NCBI RefSeq assembly: GCF_003268815.1
Contig: NZ_QLSV01000008.1
Span: 55,819 to 119,818, forward strand
Length of the DNA stretch: 64,000 nt
Direction: 5' to 3'
Source: Flavobacterium lacus
GTDB taxonomy: Bacteria; Bacteroidota; Bacteroidia; Flavobacteriales; Flavobacteriaceae
This document shows, in pieces, positions 51,422 to 59,971 of the stretch. The notes under the pieces are model-generated. The model ran no database searches. It had not been told where the DNA came from and worked only from the letters and a program-made list of their open reading frames with translations. The position numbers were made by a program, and so were the translations under genes. Numbering within the stretch: the first letter of the stretch is position 1; each line of letters begins with the position of its first letter.

Positions 51422-54205
51422 TTAATCCAAGAAAAACATACCGCCTTCTTTGTCTTTTTTTCCTCCAAATTTATCTAATTTATAGGTGAGTGAAAACATC
51501 ACATATTGTTGTAAAACAATATTTTCAGAATCGGTTATTGCCGTTGGTGTGATGGTTCTTCGAACACCAACATTTTGGTTTAACACATCATATACTTTTA
51601 CTTTTGCCAACAATCTGTCTTTGTAAAAATTATATCCTAAACTCGTATTCCACAAATAAAAATCTTTTTGAAAACCATCGGCTATATTGGAATTATAAGT
51701 GTAGCCAAAATCATTTCCAAAAACTACTTTTTTAGGCCAGTAGCTGGTAAATTCTAATTTAAATTTATGTACAAAATTGTTGGCGTTTTCAATGACATAA
51801 TTTTTAAAATCAGTTGAATTGAAAGTATAACTATAGGAAGGTGCAATAGTAATTAACTCTTCAATACTCCAATTCAAATTTAACCGGGGTTCCAATCGCC
51901 ACCCTTTAGCTTCATACAATTCGGCATTTGTCAAACCTTGATTGATGTTGTAACCGGAATCCAATCCGGTGCTAATGCGAAGATTTCTCTTTTCTTTTTT
52001 AAATGATTTACTCCACGAAAAGCCCATGTAACTATTTAATCCTTTATCCACATTTTCATACGTGGTTTGAGCTCTAAAACTTTCATCAAAAACAGTGGAA
52101 GAAACAATTTGATCTTTACTCATCGTCATTCCGCCATAGAAGAAAAATCCGCTTCGTGATTGCCAATCATAATTGTTGAAATTAGTATAGAGCGAATGTT
52201 GCTGCGTTGGATTCAAATCGCCATTTCCTACAAGCGTATTCAATGGATTGGAAAGATTTTCTACCGGTAAAAATTGATTTGCTTGTGGCAATTCCATCCT
52301 AAAATTATAATTGGCATAAATCGATTTAGTTTTGCTAATCGTATAGCTCAAATTTGCTGAAGCCTTCGGAAAAACATAGTTTTTATTAAGTTGTGTAGTC
52401 ACTGCTAAATAATCGGATTGATTTTTAAATGTCACAAATTCGGGTCCACCACCAAAACCTCCTCTAAATTTCTTTTTAGTCCAACTCAATCTGGCAGAAG
52501 GATAAATTTTTAATACATTCGAATGAATTTCATTTGATAATGGAGCGTTAAATTCATTGTAGCTACCCGAAATGTCATCAAAATCAAAGGTTGCATCGGA
52601 ATCTTTAGACGCATAGTAGGTAAACTGAGAACCTATACTCACTTTTAATGAATCGGTTATTGGCTCGGCAAATCGAATATCAGTTTCCACTTTATTAAAA
52701 TCTCTTTCTCGGAATACATTCTGATTACGAATATCGTCCGGTTCGCCTGTTAAATAATAAAAGGTGGAAGAATTCAAATTGGAAAAGGTGGAAGATTTTT
52801 TATGTTCATTATTCAATGATAACGAAAGTCCTCTTTCTTTCTTTTTAAATGATTTGTAATAGTAAATGCTGTTTTCAAAGGAAGTATCATCCACATCTGA
52901 AAAAGAATTAGAAGCACTTTCATTGGAAAGCACATTTGACTGATTTCTAGTTTCTTGATTACTGATAAAACGGTCTTTATTTAATGATTTTACAAACTTT
53001 GGCTCCAAATAAATGGTGGCGGTGGAATCCAATTTTATTTCGAAATTAAAAGTAAGATTGTGGGAATTTCCAATTCGATTGGAAGTAGAATTTGATTCCG
53101 TAAATGTGGTTTCGTTCGGTAGTAAATTGGTGCGGGAAGAACGACTCACATTATCCGTTTCTGCATTGGTGAAAAAATAATTATTGTTTACATCTACTTT
53201 TTTAAACCACTTATCAGCATAATTCACACCTACTAAATTGGAAGTAGTTAACCCGTTACTACCCCCAAAATTCATTCCGTTAATACCAAAAGAACCGTCA
53301 TCGCTGGAATAAACCGACATATTTCTTCCGCCGCCCATGTTATCAAAAATTTCATTCATGGAAAATCCAACGGAATTGATATTATTAGCCGAAGCCAAAA
53401 CACTTATCTTCTGTTCACCCTTAAACCAATTGAGCAGCAAACTGGATTCATAGCGTTCATCTGAACCATAACCGCCCATGATTTTGCCAAAAAAACCTTT
53501 GTTTTTATCTTCTTGAATAGTAAGATTTATGGTCTTCTCCTCCCCGGAAGCCGTTTCGCCTGACAATTCCTCTGCTTTGGTTTTAGTATCAACCACTTGA
53601 ATCTTTTCGATGATTTCGGCAGGCAGATTTTGTGTGGCTATTTTTCCGTCTTTTCCAAAAAAGGGTTTTCCGTTGACAAGGATTTGATTAACTTCTTTTC
53701 CGTTGACGGTGATTTTTCCTTCGGGAGAAATTTCTACGCCGGGTAGTTGTTTAAGTAATTTTTCAACGTTTGAATCAGCTCCTACTTTAAACGAAGCGGC
53801 ATCAAACTCTAAAGTATCGTTTTTAATTCTAATTGGGGGAGCTTCGCCCTTGACTACAACTTCATCTAGGTTTGTTCCACCCTCCTTCAAATTGATCAGA
53901 CCTAATTCTTGATTATCGTTTATTGAACTGATTTCTTTGCTGTAATTTTCATATCCTAAAAATGAAACTTTTAAGATAAGTGGTTGTGCATTTTTTCGTG
54001 TTCGTATTTCAAAATTGCCGTTTTTTTCCGAAATTGTATAATCAATTACAGTGGAATCTTTTTTAGAAGTGAGATAAACTGTTGCTGATTCGAGCGGAAG
54101 TTTTGATAAATCATCAATGATTTTACCTTTAACAGTGACAAAATTTTGACTGTACAAATTGGAGACCAATAAAAACAAGACGAGAACGAAGAAATTTTTG
54201 TGCAT
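51422..54205 (-). CDS. Outer-membrane beta-barrel protein with carboxypeptidase-like and plug domains (TonB-receptor-like)
   Basis: 927 residues. Signal peptide (~1-19), a CarboxypepD_reg-like domain (~22-110: VKGKIIDDLSKLPLESATVY), a plug-like domain (~115-230: DEVVVKGEAPPIRIKNDTLE, VEKLLKQLPGVEISPEGKIT) and a large C-terminal barrel of the OMP_b-brl_3 type ending in the usual aromatic strand region. It lacks an obvious TonB box. No SusD partner is adjacent, so it is not a typical polysaccharide-utilisation pair; substrate unknown. Confidence 0.85.
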   Translation of the reverse strand: MHKNFFVLVLFLLVSNLYSQNFVTVKGKIIDDLSKLPLESATVYLTSKKDSTVIDYTISEKNGNFEIRTRKNAQPLILKVSFLGYENYSKEISSINDNQELGLINLKEGGTNLDEVVVKGEAPPIRIKNDTLEFDAASFKVGADSNVEKLLKQLPGVEISPEGKITVNGKEVNQILVNGKPFFGKDGKIATQNLPAEIIEKIQVVDTKTKAEELSGETASGEEKTINLTIQEDKNKGFFGKIMGGYGSDERYESSLLLNWFKGEQKISVLASANNINSVGFSMNEIFDNMGGGRNMSVYSSDDGSFGINGMNFGGSNGLTTSNLVGVNYADKWFKKVDVNNNYFFTNAETDNVSRSSRTNLLPNETTFTESNSTSNRIGNSHNLTFNFEIKLDSTATIYLEPKFVKSLNKDRFISNQETRNQSNVLSNESASNSFSDVDDTSFENSIYYYKSFKKKERGLSLSLNNEHKKSSTFSNLNSSTFYYLTGEPDDIRNQNVFRERDFNKVETDIRFAEPITDSLKVSIGSQFTYYASKDSDATFDFDDISGSYNEFNAPLSNEIHSNVLKIYPSARLSWTKKKFRGGFGGGPEFVTFKNQSDYLAVTTQLNKNYVFPKASANLSYTISKTKSIYANYNFRMELPQANQFLPVENLSNPLNTLVGNGDLNPTQQHSLYTNFNNYDWQSRSGFFFYGGMTMSKDQIVSSTVFDESFRAQTTYENVDKGLNSYMGFSWSKSFKKEKRNLRISTGLDSGYNINQGLTNAELYEAKGWRLEPRLNLNWSIEELITIAPSYSYTFNSTDFKNYVIENANNFVHKFKLEFTSYWPKKVVFGNDFGYTYNSNIADGFQKDFYLWNTSLGYNFYKDRLLAKVKVYDVLNQNVGVRRTITPTAITDSENIVLQQYVMFSLTYKLDKFGGKKDKEGGMFFLD

Positions 54206-54339
54206 AAAAGTGTGGTTATAAGTGTGAGAAAATTCTATAACAGCAAATTAACACTTTTAGTATGCTAAGTTAAATATTTCTTACAAAAAGTTTAACATTT
54301 AATTTCGTAGGAAATAGAATTTAATAACAGAAAAGAGAA

Positions 54340-54406
54340 AAACCATTAAGTAATTAAGGTGAATTAAGCCTATAAAACTTAATGCCCCTTAATTGCTTAA
54401 TGGTTT
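54340..54406. repeat. Long inverted repeat of ATTAAG words downstream of der
   Basis: 20-base arms at 54340-54359 and 54387-54406 (AAACCATTAAGTAATTAAGG and complement) differ at one base. The arms are made of ATTAAGT-like words shared with 26320-26373. It may act as terminator for der (minus strand). Confidence 0.6.
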
Positions 54407-54425
54407 AAAATATCAATCTGATTTT

Positions 54426-55736
54426 TTATTTTTCTCGAATATAAATATCAATTGGCACACCTGAAAAATCCCAATTTTCACGAATTTTATTTTCTAAGAA
54501 ACGTTTGTATGCTTCTTTAACATACTGCGGTAAATTGGCAAAAAACACAAACTGAGGCGTTGGTGTTGGCAATTGCATACAGTACTTAATCTTAACATAT
54601 TTACCTTTTAAAGCCGGTGGCGGATAGGTTTCAATTAATTTCAACATATAATCGTTGAATTTGGAAGTAGAAATTCGTTGTTTTCTATTTTCGTACACTT
54701 TTACGGTTTCTTCTAATGCTTTTAGCAAACGTTGTTTGGTTATGGCAGAAACGAATAAGATCGTTACATCCGTAAAAGGTTCTAGTTCTTTTTTGATTTT
54801 AGCTTCGTAATCACGGGTGGACATCGTGTCTTTTTCGACCAAGTCCCATTTATTCACCAGAATTATAATTCCTTTACGGTTTTTGGCAGCTAACCAAAAG
54901 ATGCTTTGGTCTTGCCCTTCAAAACCACGCGTGGCGTCAATCATCAAAATACAAACATCGGAATGCTCAATCGCACGAACGGAACGCATGACCGAATAGA
55001 ATTCTAAATCTTCTTTAACTTTTGCTTTTCTGCGGATTCCGGCTGTATCCACTAAGTTAAATTCGAAACCAAAACGGTCGTATTTTGTATCAATGGAATC
55101 GCGGGTGGTTCCGGCCACATCGGTAACGATATAACGGTCAACGCCAATCAAGGCATTGATAAAACTAGATTTTCCTGCATTAGGACGACCTACTACCGCA
55201 AAACGAGGTAATTCTATTTCTTCTTGTGTGGGTTCTGGTTTGTTTGGAAAAATATTGATTAATTCATCCAACAACTCCCCTGTTCCGCTACCGGATGTGC
55301 TTGAAATGGTGATGAATTCGCCTAAACCGAGGTTATAAAATTCGTATGCATCTTTTTCACGCATCGCATTATCGACTTTGTTGACAACAACAATAACGGG
55401 TTTGGTAATTTTACGAAGTAATTTTGCCACTTCATCATCCATTGGTGTGATGCCTTCTTCAACATCTACTACAAACATAATCACATCGGCTTCGTCGATG
55501 GCTAATTCTACTTGTTTGCGGATTTCTGCTTCAAAAATATCATCGGAACCTTTGATGTATCCACCGGTATCGATAACCGAAAATTCTTTTCCGTTCCATT
55601 CACTCTTTCCATAATTTCGGTCGCGGGTAACGCCACTCACTGAATCTACAATGGCTTCTCTTCGTTTGATTAAACGATTAAAAAGTGTTGATTTTCCGAC
55701 GTTTGGCCTACCTACAATGGCAACAATAGTACTCAT
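54426..55736 (-). CDS. der: Ribosome-assembly GTPase Der (EngA)
   Basis: 436 residues with the double-GTPase layout unique to Der: G1 GRPNVGKST (~8-16) with DTGGYI and NKVD, second G domain GRPNAGKSS (~182-190) with [10 protein letters not shown] and NKWD, and a C-terminal KH-like domain ([18 protein letters not shown]). Acts in maturation of the 50S subunit. A promoter with TACCTTTG lies just upstream. Confidence 0.97.
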   Translation of the reverse strand: MSTIVAIVGRPNVGKSTLFNRLIKRREAIVDSVSGVTRDRNYGKSEWNGKEFSVIDTGGYIKGSDDIFEAEIRKQVELAIDEADVIMFVVDVEEGITPMDDEVAKLLRKITKPVIVVVNKVDNAMREKDAYEFYNLGLGEFITISSTSGSGTGELLDELINIFPNKPEPTQEEIELPRFAVVGRPNAGKSSFINALIGVDRYIVTDVAGTTRDSIDTKYDRFGFEFNLVDTAGIRRKAKVKEDLEFYSVMRSVRAIEHSDVCILMIDATRGFEGQDQSIFWLAAKNRKGIIILVNKWDLVEKDTMSTRDYEAKIKKELEPFTDVTILFVSAITKQRLLKALEETVKVYENRKQRISTSKFNDYMLKLIETYPPPALKGKYVKIKYCMQLPTPTPQFVFFANLPQYVKEAYKRFLENKIRENWDFSGVPIDIYIREK

Positions 55737-55759
55737 AGTTCTAAATTCTAAATATTTTG

Positions 55760-55767
55760 CAAAGGTA
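55760..55767 (-). promoter_or_regulatory. -7 element of der
   Basis: Minus strand TACCTTTG matches TAnnTTTG, 24 bases before the ATG at 55736. The same octamer precedes era. Confidence 0.5.
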
Positions 55768-55820
55768 GTCTTTTTTGTTTGAAGTTTAAACGTTGATTTT
55801 TATCACTTTACTTTGTTTGG

Positions 55821-55943
55821 ACCAGGGTTTGCGTTAAGGATGGTAGTGGAACTCTTTTTTTGCCCTAAGCGGTAAGTAGGATGGACAAAAAAAAGTGGGA
55901 ACGGACAGCCTGACCCGCAGCTTGCGGAGGGGAACGCCCAAAA
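55821..55943. repeat. Interspersed hairpin element, copy 3 (divergent variant)
   Basis: The dyad CTTTTTTTGCCC / GGATGGACAAAAAAAAG with outer words TAGTGGAACTC and GGGAACGGACAGCC resembles copies 1 and 2, followed by an extra small dyad GACCCGCAGCTTGCGGAGGGG. It lies between divergent der and the membrane-protein gene and takes up most of the 315-base gap (55737-56051). Confidence 0.5.
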
Positions 55944-56051
55944 TTAATTTTTGATTGATGATTTTTGATTGGGAGTAAAAAATAAACCGTTTGGTTTTAC
56001 GTTTAAAAGTAATATTTCGTAAATTAGTATTTAATTTTAGTACCCTTTTTT

Positions 56052-56546
56052 ATGAATTTAGATGACCAATTGCCCTTACGGTATCGATTTGATAAAGTGG
56101 TGACAAAATCCTATGATTCGATTTTGGCCAGTTGCGAAAAGTTGAAGGAAACGGTGGAGCCGGATTATAAAATCAAGATTTCGGGTCATCATATTTGGCT
56201 GCACGTTGGGTTGTTGCAGCGTGAAAAACATTCGCCTCATTTGCACTTGGAGATTGAAAAAATGGAGGATGGCAACACGTTTGTCCGTGGTTTATTTGGC
56301 CCGGATCCAGTTTTATGGACGTTATTTATGTTTCTTCACTTTGTGGTGGGCGGAATTTTTGTGATTTTTACGGTGATTGCTTTTTCAAAATGGTCGCTGG
56401 ATCAATCCTATAAATTTGATTTGTTGGTGATGTTTGCAATGATAAATGCATGGTTTTTGCTTTACTTTATTGCACGTTTAAACCGAAAAAAAGGATTGAA
56501 ACAGGCGAGGGAATTGGAGGCGTTGATGGAGAAAATTTTGGAGTGA
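56052..56546 (+). CDS. Uncharacterised two-helix membrane protein
   Basis: 164 residues, no family name recognised. The N-terminal ~80 residues are soluble (DQLPLRYRFDKVVTKSYDSI, HHIWLHVGLLQREKHSPHLH), followed by two membrane helices (~92-112 and ~123-142) and a charged C-terminal helix. The repeated His residues are noticeable but no metal motif is certain. Located between the two GTPase genes der and era, both on the opposite strand. Confidence 0.65.
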   Translation: MNLDDQLPLRYRFDKVVTKSYDSILASCEKLKETVEPDYKIKISGHHIWLHVGLLQREKHSPHLHLEIEKMEDGNTFVRGLFGPDPVLWTLFMFLHFVVGGIFVIFTVIAFSKWSLDQSYKFDLLVMFAMINAWFLLYFIARLNRKKGLKQARELEALMEKILE

Positions 56547-56552
56547 TTTTTT

Positions 56553-56690
56553 ATTTCTCACAGAAAGCACGGAATTTTTGTTTTGCCACTAAGTCACAAA
56601 GAAATTTTAACTTTTAAATTTTTGAACACAGATTTTAGAAATTTTAGAAATTTCGCCTCACTTTTTTTAATGGAACACGGATTTGGAGCA
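56553..56690. repeat. Short degenerate repeats in the gap downstream of era
   Basis: Words such as CACTAAGTCACAAAGAAA, GAACACAGATTTTAGAAA and TTTAGAAATTTCGCC recur. ACACAGATTT links it to the inverted repeat at 19805-19867. No gene is supported in 56547-56786. Confidence 0.4.
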
Positions 56691-56786
56691 TTGAATGGAT
56701 TTAGAGGGATTCGTTTTCAGCACACTTTCTTCTTTAGCAGTTCTCAACCTGAAACCCGTCACTCGCAACTTTCAAACCCGCAATTT

Positions 56787-57671
56787 CTACTTCTGATTAT
56801 ACCCCAACCTTCGTAACTGAAACGCATTACTCCGCCAATCTTTACTGACTTTCACGAAAAGTTCAATGTGGATTTGCTTGCCAAAGAACTTTTCTAAATC
56901 TTCCCGTGCTTGCATACCTACTCGCTTAAGAGCGGCACCTTTGTGACCAATAATGATTCCTTTTTGGGTGTCGCGTTCGACCATAATGATGGAACGAATT
57001 CGGATGATGTTGTCGTCTTCGATAAATTCTTCGGTTTCTACCTCAACGGCATACGGAATTTCTTTGTCGTAATTGATTAAGATTTTTTCGCGAATGGTTT
57101 CGTTTACAAAAAAACGTTCGGGTTTATCAGTAAGTGTGTCTTTTGGATAGTATGGTGGTGATTCGGGCAACAAAGAGATGATGCGGTCGAATACTTCTTT
57201 AACATTGAAATTTTCTAATGCAGAAATGGCAAAAATTTCGGCATTCGGAACTTTTTCTTTCCACAAATCAACTTGTTCTTCCAATTGTTGTTGGTTAGAT
57301 TTGTCGATTTTGTTTAATAAAAGTAAAACAGGGATTTCACTATGGATAATTCGATTAAAAAAAGCTTCGTCTTTTAATTCTTTTTCACCGATTTCAACCA
57401 TGTAAATCAAGACATCAGCATCTTCAAAAGCGGATTTCACGAATTGCATCATCGATTCCTGCATTTCATACGCCGGTTTAATGATTCCGGGCGTGTCGGA
57501 CAAAACCATCTGAAAATCTTCACCATTTACAATGCCCAAAATACGATGTCTGGTCGTTTGTGCTTTAGAAGTGATGATGGAAAGTTTTTCGCCTACAAAG
57601 GCATTCATTAAAGTTGATTTTCCTACGTTGGGATTTCCGATGATGTTAACGAATCCTGCTTTGTGTGCCAT
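56787..57671 (-). CDS. era: Ribosome-assembly GTPase Era
   Basis: 294 residues. GTPase domain with GNPNVGKST (~12-20), SKAQTTRHR (switch I), DTPGIIKP and NKID; C-terminal KH RNA-binding domain with the GIIIGHKGAALKRVG loop. Binds 16S rRNA and helps 30S maturation at the membrane. Complete and typical. Confidence 0.97.
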   Translation of the reverse strand: MAHKAGFVNIIGNPNVGKSTLMNAFVGEKLSIITSKAQTTRHRILGIVNGEDFQMVLSDTPGIIKPAYEMQESMMQFVKSAFEDADVLIYMVEIGEKELKDEAFFNRIIHSEIPVLLLLNKIDKSNQQQLEEQVDLWKEKVPNAEIFAISALENFNVKEVFDRIISLLPESPPYYPKDTLTDKPERFFVNETIREKILINYDKEIPYAVEVETEEFIEDDNIIRIRSIIMVERDTQKGIIIGHKGAALKRVGMQAREDLEKFFGKQIHIELFVKVSKDWRSNAFQLRRLGYNQK

Positions 57672-57685
57672 AATAATAATTTTGG

Positions 57686-57693
57686 CAAAGGTA
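57686..57693 (-). promoter_or_regulatory. -7 element of era
   Basis: Minus strand TACCTTTG, exact TAnnTTTG match, 15 bases before the ATG at 57671. Confidence 0.5.
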
Positions 57694-57834
57694 CTATTTC
57701 TTTTTTTTGGATTAAATGTTTATTTTTTATTCCTAAGTTGATGCAATTGTAACTTTAAACCTTGAAATCACAATCTTAACCCAATAAAAACTTTACTGCT
57801 TCTAGATGGCTTACCTTTAAGAAAAGTAAAACTT

Positions 57835-58212
57835 ATGTCTGATAAAAACAAAAAACAGTTTGGTGTTTGGATGGACACCCACAATGCAACCATCGTTGGA
57901 AGAGAAGATGTAGATAAGGGAGAATTTATCGTTTTGGGTCATATCGCCAATGCCGGAGCTGAGTATAATTCGAGTGAAAAAACAGCCAATAACCACGAAA
58001 TTGGTTTAATACAAAAGTATTTTAAAGAAATTGCTGCTATTATGCCCAATGTAGATGAAATTCATCTAACGGGAACGGGACAAGTTCAGGAACAATTCAT
58101 TAAATTTCTTGCTGATACACCGCAATATAAAAATGCTGAATCAACAGAATGTACCTCTAATAAAATGAGTGATGAAAATTTTATTGAGTTTATAGGAAAA
58201 CGCTTTAACTAA
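57835..58212 (+). CDS. Uncharacterised small soluble protein, possibly eRF1/baeRF-like
   Basis: 125 residues. GVWMDTHNATIVGRED at the start, a central His/Glu-rich helix (NNHEIGLIQKYFKEIAAIMP), then VDEIHLTGTGQVQEQFIKFL and a C-terminal DKMS-like segment (NKMSDENFIEFI). Small Bacteroidota proteins with this layout resemble the release-factor-like fold seen in host-attachment/baeRF proteins; this is a weak inference. No signal peptide. It opens a cluster of small genes (57835-59773) that looks stress-related. Confidence 0.55.
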   Translation: MSDKNKKQFGVWMDTHNATIVGREDVDKGEFIVLGHIANAGAEYNSSEKTANNHEIGLIQKYFKEIAAIMPNVDEIHLTGTGQVQEQFIKFLADTPQYKNAESTECTSNKMSDENFIEFIGKRFN

Positions 58213-58233
58213 AATTTGATTTTTAGTGTTAAG

Positions 58234-58262
58234 AACCGCAGAGAAATACTGCGGTTTTTTTT
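58234..58262 (+). terminator. Rho-independent terminator
   Basis: AACCGCAG (58234-58241) pairs with CTGCGGTT (58249-58256) and is followed by a T-run, 22 bases after the stop of the preceding gene. Confidence 0.85.
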
Positions 58263-58280
58263 ATTCAAAACATAGAACAT

Positions 58281-58309
58281 AAAAAAAATACCGCAGGAAA
58301 CCCACGGTA
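58281..58309 (-). terminator. Terminator of the DUF2383 gene unit
   Basis: On the minus strand TACCG...CGGTA forms a 5-bp stem followed by eight T residues, 36 bases beyond the DUF2383 stop. Confidence 0.6.
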
Positions 58310-58344
58310 CTTTCATCTCAAAAATCAATCCATTTCATAGCAAA

Positions 58345-58815
58345 TTAGGATCTGGAACAGATATGTTCTCGCAGGGTCTTTAATTTTTCTCTTTCGCGAT
58401 GAAGCTCAGTTCGTTGTGTTCTAATCATCATAGTATGACGTTCACCAACTACATTTTTCACATCTTCAATTAACCAATCATCATAATTTCCAATCGTAAT
58501 GTCTTCTCTAAAGACACACGAATCTAATAGGGCACGATGAAGATTTTCGGAAATCGTTTTTTCTAAATCCATCCATAATTTAAAAAACTCTCCGCTTGTT
58601 TTGTTTAATTCGATTGGAATTCCTCCCAAGCGTTTAATTTCATCACACAATTCCGTCACACAACTTTTACTCGTCACAATAAATAATGAAAATTCAACTT
58701 TTAACTGTGAATCTTTTGCTTCGCGAATAGCCGTTTCATATCCTTGAATTCGGTCGTTGTTTACTTCAACTAACGAATTTAATATTTCTACTGTTTTGGC
58801 TGTAGAATTTTCCAT
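58345..58815 (-). CDS. PA2169-family four-helix-bundle protein (DUF2383)
   Basis: 156 residues from MENSTAKTV at 58815; the ATG at 58839, which overlaps the stop of the preceding small gene, would give 164 residues and may instead be used by translational coupling. The sequence TVEILNSLVEVNNDRIQGYE, AIREAKDSQLKVEFSLF, LHRALLDSCVFREDITIGNY matches the ferritin-like DUF2383 bundle. Metal binding is suspected for the family but not shown. Confidence 0.8.
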   Translation of the reverse strand: MENSTAKTVEILNSLVEVNNDRIQGYETAIREAKDSQLKVEFSLFIVTSKSCVTELCDEIKRLGGIPIELNKTSGEFFKLWMDLEKTISENLHRALLDSCVFREDITIGNYDDWLIEDVKNVVGERHTMMIRTQRTELHREREKLKTLREHICSRS

Positions 58816-58835
58816 ATTTATCTTTTTTACTATTA

Positions 58836-58958
58836 TCATGAGCTACATTGCCCCAAAACGGCCCAAAGAATGACAAAAACTATAATTGTTCCAAAACAAC
58901 CTCCGCCTAACTTTTTTGCCCCGTATCCGGCCAATAATGCCCTAAAAAAATTATTCAT
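58836..58958 (-). CDS. 40-residue glycine-rich membrane peptide
   Basis: ATG at 58958 to TGA at 58836. MNNFFRALLAGYGAKKLGGG is followed by one hydrophobic helix (CFGTIIVFVILWAVLG) and ends QCSS. The charged, Gly-containing N-terminus plus one helix suggests an inner-membrane peptide. Its TGA overlaps the first possible ATG of the DUF2383 gene in an ATGA, a strong sign that both are real and coupled. Function unknown. Confidence 0.6.
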   Translation of the reverse strand: MNNFFRALLAGYGAKKLGGGCFGTIIVFVILWAVLGQCSS

Positions 58959-58976
58959 CTTTGTGTGTTTTATCAG

Positions 58977-59138
58977 TTATTCTTTTGGTAAGGTCCAAAT
59001 ATCCGGTTCTTCCATATCGTTTGCTTTCAAAATCTCTTTGTGACTCAGAGTCGATTTCTTTTTAGATTTATTTTTTAAATCTCGCATAACTGAATCTTTA
59101 GTCTCACGACTACCTGTGTTTCTTATTTTCTCACTCAT
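58977..59138 (-). CDS. Small highly charged hypothetical protein
   Basis: 53 residues from the ATG at 59138 (an in-frame TTG nine codons upstream is less likely). Lys/Ser-rich: MSEKIRNTGSRETKDSVMRD, KNKSKKKSTLSHKEILKAND. No family recognised; probably disordered. It lies 18 bases before the 40-residue membrane peptide on the same strand and may be the first gene of that small operon. Confidence 0.45.
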   Translation of the reverse strand: MSEKIRNTGSRETKDSVMRDLKNKSKKKSTLSHKEILKANDMEEPDIWTLPKE

Positions 59139-59269
59139 CGTAAATTCATTTAAATTAAACGTCAATAGTTACAATACAAAGATGCAAACACGACCCTACT
59201 TTTTTGTTATATAATTTTTTGAAAAGATTATATTAAAACCACTCATGTGAATTACTTTTAAAGCATAAA

Positions 59270-59298
59270 ATAAAAAAGGTGCCTAAAATAGGCACCTT
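59270..59298 (-). terminator. Terminator of the KTSC gene
   Basis: AAGGTGCCTA and TAGGCACCTT pair perfectly (59276-59298) around a three-base loop; the minus strand continues with six T residues. 22 bases beyond the stop at 59321. Confidence 0.85.
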
Positions 59299-59320
59299 AC
59301 ATTATCTGAATCGGTTTTTT

Positions 59321-59773
59321 TTATTCTGCAACAACCAATTTGCTTGCACTACGGTATAAAAATTCGTTATAAACATGTCTTCTGGCAAATCGTGCAGGCG
59401 ACTCAGCATTTACCATTTTAATGTATGTTACTTTTGGAACACCAAAATATTCGAATTTGTTTCCGTCTAAAAAGTGAATGTTTAGCACACCATCTTCATA
59501 ATAAAATTCTAAAATACCTGAAGTGGTGGTTGTTTTCACATATTCGTCTTTCACCTTTTCTTGTGTTTCCGGTGCAATACTCACCAAAAAATGATAGGCT
59601 TCAATAATGGCTTTACTTCTTTCTTCTGCCGCCGTTCGTTCAATAGGATTGGCAATCGTATCCGGATGATCTTCCTTCATACTATTACGATAAACCGTTT
59701 TTAATTCTTTTAAGGTTGCCATTTTAGTAACGTCCAGTAACTTTCGGTATTCGGCAATTTTTTTTGAGTTCAT
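59321..59773 (-). CDS. KTSC-domain protein with J-domain-like N-terminus
   Basis: 150 residues. Residues 1-70 resemble a DnaJ-type J domain: KELKTVYRNSMKEDHPDTIA contains the HPD tripeptide, followed by helix AIIEAYHFLVS. Residues ~90-145 form a KTSC domain (ILEFYYEDGVLNIHFLDGNK, YFGVPKVTYIKMVNAESPAR, FLYRSASKL). The pairing suggests delivery to Hsp70 or an RNA-related role, but no function is known. It has its own promoter and terminator. Confidence 0.75.
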   Translation of the reverse strand: MNSKKIAEYRKLLDVTKMATLKELKTVYRNSMKEDHPDTIANPIERTAAEERSKAIIEAYHFLVSIAPETQEKVKDEYVKTTTTSGILEFYYEDGVLNIHFLDGNKFEYFGVPKVTYIKMVNAESPARFARRHVYNEFLYRSASKLVVAE

Positions 59774-59815
59774 AAGTACTATTTATAAACGTGATAGCCA
59801 CGCTCAAATTTTCGG

Positions 59816-59823
59816 CAAAAGTA
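59816..59823 (-). promoter_or_regulatory. -7 element of the KTSC gene
   Basis: Minus strand TACTTTTG, TAnnTTTG match, 43 bases before the ATG at 59773. Confidence 0.45.
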
Positions 59824-59944
59824 GTCTATTTTTTTAACATTACACAATGTTTTTAAAGCTAAACAAATCAATTCAAAAAATGTTAATTTTTATAAAATAA
59901 CATTTTAATAATATTTTCATAGGCAGAAACAAATTGGTTTAGAT

Positions 59945-59952
59945 TATATTTG
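59945..59952 (+). promoter_or_regulatory. -7 element of the first T9SS type B gene
   Basis: TATATTTG, exact TAnnTTTG match, 20 bases before the TTG start at 59972. Confidence 0.5.
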
Positions 59953-59971
59953 GGGCTAATTTTTTTCCAAA

